Below, piece by piece: positions 31,590 to 34,207 of a stretch of DNA of 34,207 nucleotides (position 1 is the stretch's first letter; each line of letters starts with the position of its first letter). The notes under the pieces were generated by a model that saw nothing but the letters and a program-made list of their open reading frames with translations, did no database searches and had not been told where the DNA came from. The DNA lies in NCBI GenBank assembly GCA_946531445.1, contig CAMNAP010000011.1, positions 1 to 34,207 of the forward strand, read 5' to 3'. The position numbers and the translations under genes were made by a program. This DNA is from an uncultured Clostridia bacterium (lineage in GTDB: Bacteria > Bacillota > Clostridia > Oscillospirales > Acutalibacteraceae).

Positions 31590-31630
31590 ATCCTTCTCCT
31601 TATTCAGTAGGTGAGTGTTCCTTTACTGCT

Positions 31631-31659
31631 ATTATAAGCTATACAACAGATTAATTCAA
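31631..31659 (-). promoter_or_regulatory. Proximal promoter of the GH5-GH130 operon
   Basis: On the minus strand TTGAAT (31659-31654), 17-bp spacer, TATAAT (31636-31631), about 40 bp before the TTG start. Confidence 0.65.
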
Positions 31660-31669
31660 CAGATTAATT
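31644..31669. repeat. 13-bp tandem direct repeat over the GH5 promoter
   Basis: Two exact adjoining copies of CAACAGATTAATT (31644-31656 and 31657-31669). They cover the -35 box and the spacer of the minus-strand promoter, a likely position for a regulator binding in tandem. Confidence 0.6.
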
Positions 31670-31685
31670 ATTAATAGATAAAAAC

Positions 31686-31754
31686 AAAAAAACTGACGTT
31701 AATTTCTCTGACCGTCAGCACTTTAATTATATCACACAAAAAGTTTAAATACAA
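31686..31754 (-). promoter_or_regulatory. Distal minus-strand promoter followed at once by a small terminator-like hairpin
   Basis: Minus strand: TTGTAT (31754-31749), 17-bp spacer, TATAAT (31731-31726) with TG upstream. Then at the expected transcript start comes CTGACG-N14-CGTCAG (31718-31693) followed by seven U (31692-31686). This would give an RNA of only about 35 nt, or act as a conditional terminator before the GH5 operon. The stem is only 6 bp, so the terminator call is weak. Confidence 0.4.
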
Positions 31755-31780
31755 TACTTTAATTGTTCACATATTACGGC

Positions 31781-31811
31781 TATAATAAAATCAGAGGATA
31801 GTAACTATCCT
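31781..31811 (+). promoter_or_regulatory. -10 box and 5'-end hairpin of the hpf transcript
   Basis: TATAAT (31781-31786) without a good -35 box, followed at the expected transcript start by AGGATAG-TAA-CTATCCT (31795-31811). A hairpin at the 5' end commonly protects an mRNA from decay. It lies 10 nt before the AAGGAGG ribosome site. Confidence 0.45.
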
Positions 31812-31835
31812 ACTTTACCTGAAGGAGGTAATACT

Positions 31836-32384
31836 ATGATTAACATTACTGCAAGAGGCTTTGACTTAAAGCAGGGCGCAAAGGACGGAATTGAAAAGGA
31901 GCTTAAAAGAATTGAAAAAATGCTCCCGGAGAATGCGTCGTTTGATGTTACGCTGAAAAAGCTTAAGGAAGGTTACAAGTGTGATATTACCGTTAAGCAT
32001 TTTGGCTCGTTTATAAGAGGTGAGGCAAGCGAAGCAAAAATTGAGCCTGCAATAGACGCGGCTGTAGACGACCTTAAGAGAAAAATCAGAAAGCTGAAAA
32101 CATATTTTGTTGACAAAAAGCGCAAAGGCTCAATAGATGAGCTTGCTGACGCAATGGACGATTTCAGCGAAGATGTTTCAATGGATAATTTTGACGAGGC
32201 GTACTACGCTTCTGTTGATATCAGAAGAACAAAGTCTATTTCGCCCAATATGATGACCGACGACGAGGCTGCGGTACAAATGGAAATGCTCGGTCATTCC
32301 TTCTTTGTCTATCTTGGAATTAACGGCGAAACAAAAATTATTTATAAGAGAAAGAAGGGCTACGGCGTTCTTATCTGTGAATAA
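31836..32384 (+). CDS. hpf: Ribosome hibernation promoting factor, long form
   Basis: A 182-residue protein with an N-terminal HPF/RaiA domain (1-95: MINITARGFDLKQGAKDGIEKELKRIEK, then the Lys/Arg-rich DDLKRKIRKLKTYFVDKKR that contacts 16S rRNA). An acidic linker follows (about 100-125), and then the C-terminal dimerisation domain (about 127-182: DIRRTKSISPNMMTDDEAAVQMEMLGHSFFVYLG). Long HPF alone dimerises 70S ribosomes in most Firmicutes at low growth rate. Ribosome site GAAGGAGGT. Single-gene transcript with a terminator. It is divergent from the GH5-GH130 operon. Confidence 0.95.
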   Translation: MINITARGFDLKQGAKDGIEKELKRIEKMLPENASFDVTLKKLKEGYKCDITVKHFGSFIRGEASEAKIEPAIDAAVDDLKRKIRKLKTYFVDKKRKGSIDELADAMDDFSEDVSMDNFDEAYYASVDIRRTKSISPNMMTDDEAAVQMEMLGHSFFVYLGINGETKIIYKRKKGYGVLICE

Positions 32385-32396
32385 CGTTTAAGTGAG

Positions 32397-32423
32397 GGAG
32401 TGTGGAAACACACTCCTTTTTTT
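32397..32423 (+). terminator. Terminator of hpf
   Basis: Stem GGAGTGTG/CACACTCC (32397-32404 with 32409-32416), GAAA tetraloop, seven T. Confidence 0.92.
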
Positions 32424-32437
32424 ATTAAAAATAACCC

Positions 32438-32466
32438 TTGACACTTTTTATTTGTTGTGATACCTT
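32438..32466 (+). promoter_or_regulatory. Promoter of the CobW-like gene
   Basis: TTGACA (32438-32443), 17-bp spacer, TACCTT (32461-32466) preceded by TG. The weak -10 could reflect regulation. No Zur-like dyad could be recognised. Confidence 0.45.
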
Positions 32467-32496
32467 ACTTATTGACAGAAAATCAGAGGTGATAAT

Positions 32497-33783
32497 ATGA
32501 ATTTTAAAAGAAAAGACAAACGAATTCCCGTATCGCTCATTACAGGCTATCTCGGCGCGGGAAAAACGACTGTATTAAACCACGTTCTCGCTAACCAGGA
32601 GGGCTACAGAGTAGCTGTTATTGTAAACGATATAGGCGAGGTTAATATTGACGCGTCGCTTATTGCAAAGGGCGGAAACGTAACTCAGAAGGATGAAAAC
32701 CTTGTACCGCTTTCAAACGGCTGTATTTGCTGTACTCTTAAGGTTGACCTTATGAATCAGATTATTGACCTTGCAAAATCGGGCAAGTTTGACTATATTC
32801 TCATTGAGGCTTCGGGTATCTGCGAGCCGGGACCGATTGCAGGCTCAATCTGTATGCTTGACGGAACGGATAAAAACTTCAAGGCTCCCGCAGTTGTTTA
32901 TCTTGACAACGTTACAACTGTTGTTGACGCAAAGCGTATGGCTGACGAATTCGGCTCAGGTTCATATCTTCTTAATGAGGGACTTGACGAGGAGGATATT
33001 GAAAATCTTCTTATTCAGCAGATTGAATACTGTACAACAATTATTCTCAACAAGGTTGACGACGTAACCGAAAAAGAAAAGCAGGACGTTCTTGACGTTA
33101 TTAAGGCGCTTCAGCCCAAGGCTAAGATTATTGAAACAAACTACGGCAAGGTGGATGTTGCCGAGGTGCTTTCAACGGGCAGATTTGACTATGAAAAAAT
33201 AGTTAACAGCGCAGGCTGGGTTCAGGCTATGGAGCTTGAGGGTGAAAACAGCGAAACGCTTGAAAAAGAGCATCACGAAGAGCATCACCACCACGACCAC
33301 GACAACGATGAGCACGAGCACCATCACGACCACGATGAAGATGAACATGAGCATCACCACGGTCATCATCACCATCACCATCACCACGATGAGGGCGAGG
33401 CTGAGGAGTACGGTATTTCAACCTTTGTATATCAGAATGTAAAGCCGTTCATCAAGGAGAAGTTTGAAAACTTTGTAATGGCAAAATGGCCCAAAGAGGT
33501 TATCCGTGCAAAAGGTCTTTTCTGGATAGCCGAGGACCCTGATACAGCTTATGTTTTTGAACAGAGCGGTAAACAAAAGACAGCAATGGACGACGGTCCG
33601 TGGATTGCAGCTTTCCCCGAAAAAGAGAGAAAGCAGGTGCTTGACCTCAATCCCGATATCGCTGAAAGCTGGCACCCGCTTTACGGCGACAGAGTAAACA
33701 AGCTCGTTTTCATCGGACGCAAAATGCCGAAAGAAGAGATTATCAGAAATCTTGACGAGTGCGTTTCAACAGAAGCAGAATAA
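32497..33783 (+). CDS. CobW/YciC-family metal-chaperone GTPase with a histidine-rich loop
   Basis: A 428-residue G3E-family P-loop GTPase: Walker A GYLGAGKT (17-24), the metal-binding GCICC motif (C76, C78, C79), IEASGICEP, and the guanine-specificity motif NKVD. Between the GTPase and the C-terminal CobW_C domain (about 310-425, AKGLFWIAEDPD) lies a 39-residue insert (259-297) with 24 histidines plus acidic residues. This looks like a metal store for Zn, Co or Ni. Members include zinc-responsive YciC/ZigA and the zinc transferase ZNG1, so delivery of zinc to a client enzyme is the likeliest role. A nickel or cobalt role cannot be excluded. Single-gene unit. Confidence 0.9.
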   Translation: MNFKRKDKRIPVSLITGYLGAGKTTVLNHVLANQEGYRVAVIVNDIGEVNIDASLIAKGGNVTQKDENLVPLSNGCICCTLKVDLMNQIIDLAKSGKFDYILIEASGICEPGPIAGSICMLDGTDKNFKAPAVVYLDNVTTVVDAKRMADEFGSGSYLLNEGLDEEDIENLLIQQIEYCTTIILNKVDDVTEKEKQDVLDVIKALQPKAKIIETNYGKVDVAEVLSTGRFDYEKIVNSAGWVQAMELEGENSETLEKEHHEEHHHHDHDNDEHEHHHDHDEDEHEHHHGHHHHHHHHDEGEAEEYGISTFVYQNVKPFIKEKFENFVMAKWPKEVIRAKGLFWIAEDPDTAYVFEQSGKQKTAMDDGPWIAAFPEKERKQVLDLNPDIAESWHPLYGDRVNKLVFIGRKMPKEEIIRNLDECVSTEAE

Positions 33784-33830
33784 CAAAAAAGACACCCTTG
33801 GGGCTCCTTTCATAAAGAAGTTTTCAAAAA

Positions 33831-33945
33831 TAAGGCTCCCCTGTGCAAGGGGAGCTGTCGCATTTATGCGACTGAGGGGTTGTGACAATCCCTCCGCTTC
33901 GCTTGCGCTCAGCACCTCCCTTTACACAATGGAGGCTTTTTCTTT
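33831..33945 (+). repeat. Structured intergenic repeat with serial hairpins
   Basis: Four successive stems in about 110 bp: GCTCCCCT/AGGGGAGC (33835-33842 with 33848-33855), GTCGCAT/ATGCGAC (33857-33863 with 33866-33872), GAGGGGTTGT/ACAATCCCTC (33874-33883 with 33885-33894), and CCTCC/GGAGG (33915-33919 with 33931-33935) followed by a T-rich tract. It is more GC-rich than its surroundings. The opening and the TGAGGGGTTGT segment look familiar as a dispersed intergenic repeat of gut clostridia. It is present once in this window and may also serve as the terminator of the CobW-like gene. Otherwise the 280-bp gap 33784-34063 holds only the promoter of the next gene. Confidence 0.55.
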
Positions 33946-33996
33946 TCCGGATTTGTCATTACAAAACCTATGCTCGCTGTACTCTGTGACACATAT

Positions 33997-34025
33997 TTGC
34001 TCTTTACTGAATACTGTGGTATAAT
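33997..34025 (+). promoter_or_regulatory. Promoter of the GNAT gene
   Basis: TTGCTC (33997-34002), 17-bp spacer, TATAAT (34020-34025) preceded by TGG (extended -10). Confidence 0.6.
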
Positions 34026-34063
34026 GAAACGGACAAATCGGGATTTGTGGAGGTAATACGGAT

Positions 34064-34207
34064 ATGAAAATCAAACTGGAACCGATTAACGATACTAATC
34101 GCGAGGCTGTGCTGACGCTCACAGTGCGTGAAGACCAACCCTTTGTCGCGCAGAACGATTATTCATTAAGCGAGGCAGATGAGGCCAATGCCAAGGCGCC
34201 CGGCACG
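34064..34207 (+). CDS. GNAT-family acetyltransferase, N-terminal fragment (runs off the window)
   Basis: An open frame of 48 codons to the window edge: MKIKLEPINDTNREAVLTLT, then VREDQPFVAQNDYSLSEADE. The opening I-L-x-P-I-x-D-x-N-R-E..L.V...Q..FVA.N..SL.EA is that of spermidine/diamine-acetyltransferase-like GNAT proteins. GGAGG (34049-34053) precedes the ATG with a long 10-nt spacing. It is too short to show the acetyl-CoA site. Codons are more GC-rich (CTG, GTG, GCG, CGC) than in most of the window, which could point to a different history. Confidence 0.6.
   Translation, partial: MKIKLEPINDTNREAVLTLTVREDQPFVAQNDYSLSEADEANAKAPGT

Noticed and set aside
31644..31669. CRISPR-like repeat
   Set aside because: Only two adjoining 13-bp copies with no spacers and no cas genes; it fits an operator or promoter duplication.
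33172..33421. Minus-strand frames opposite the His-rich region (Val/Met-rich and Asp/Arg-rich)
   Set aside because: They are the antisense reading of repeated CAC/CAT and GAC/GAT codons.

Overview
The window looks like the chromosome of a spore-forming, low-to-medium GC Gram-positive anaerobe of the class Clostridia, probably a gut Ruminococcaceae/Oscillospiraceae-type organism. The reasons are Firmicutes-type promoters (TTGACA/TATAAT) and strong AGGAGG ribosome sites, a pro-sigma-K gene, long-form HPF, Lys-rich secreted fibronectin-III proteins, and GH130/GH5 glycan enzymes beside a GPH-family sugar symporter. The species cannot be fixed from the sequence. No rRNA, tRNA or CRISPR array was seen.

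Layout. (a) 1-3500: an SCP2-like protein, then a copper-homeostasis operon (csoR-copA). The CopA ATPase has a C-terminal CopZ-like domain with its own internal ribosome site and ATG. (b) 3497-16080, mostly minus strand at the edges: a free-methionine-sulfoxide reductase, then the sporulation sigma factor gene sigK split into two halves. The 3' half lies at 4022-4374 and the 5' half at 15750-16080. They are separated by an 11,375-bp skin-like intervening element (4375-15749) that encodes its own large serine recombinase (SpoIVCA type). Joining the halves at the AA dinucleotide at the centre of both junction sites restores one 227-codon frame with the canonical CIENEILMHF segment. The reciprocal circle junction is a perfect 9+2+9 palindrome. 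The element carries no phage genes. Its cargo is an L,D-transpeptidase, a HAD phosphatase, a secreted FN3 protein, a four-gene partner-switching cassette (STAS-kinase fusion, degenerate GHKL-SDF transporter fusion, STAS protein, sensor PP2C-GHKL phosphatase), a VanX-type D,D-dipeptidase and an alpha/beta hydrolase.

(c) 16142-20800: a two-gene operon of a sortase-fold protein lacking catalytic residues plus a membrane protein, then a large secreted transglutaminase-like protein with a C-terminal FN3 domain. (d) 20800-22500: an Rrf2-family Fe-S-type regulator with an operator-like dyad in its promoter, and an M20 peptidase (peptidase T-like). (e) 22500-31600: a DUF2804 protein, a GPH-family sugar symporter whose frame continues 21 codons past an in-frame TGA, a heterodimeric ABC exporter pair, and a minus-strand GH5-GH130 operon with an unusual promoter region. 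(f) 31780-34207: ribosome hibernation factor hpf, a CobW/YciC-like metal GTPase with a 24-histidine loop, a structured intergenic repeat, and the 5' end of a GNAT acetyltransferase gene.

The central story is the sigK element. If it behaves like the Bacillus subtilis and Clostridioides difficile skin elements, it is excised only in the mother cell during sporulation. SigK production would then depend on the element's recombinase, and the signalling and cell-wall cargo would be lost from the mother-cell genome while being kept in the spore line.
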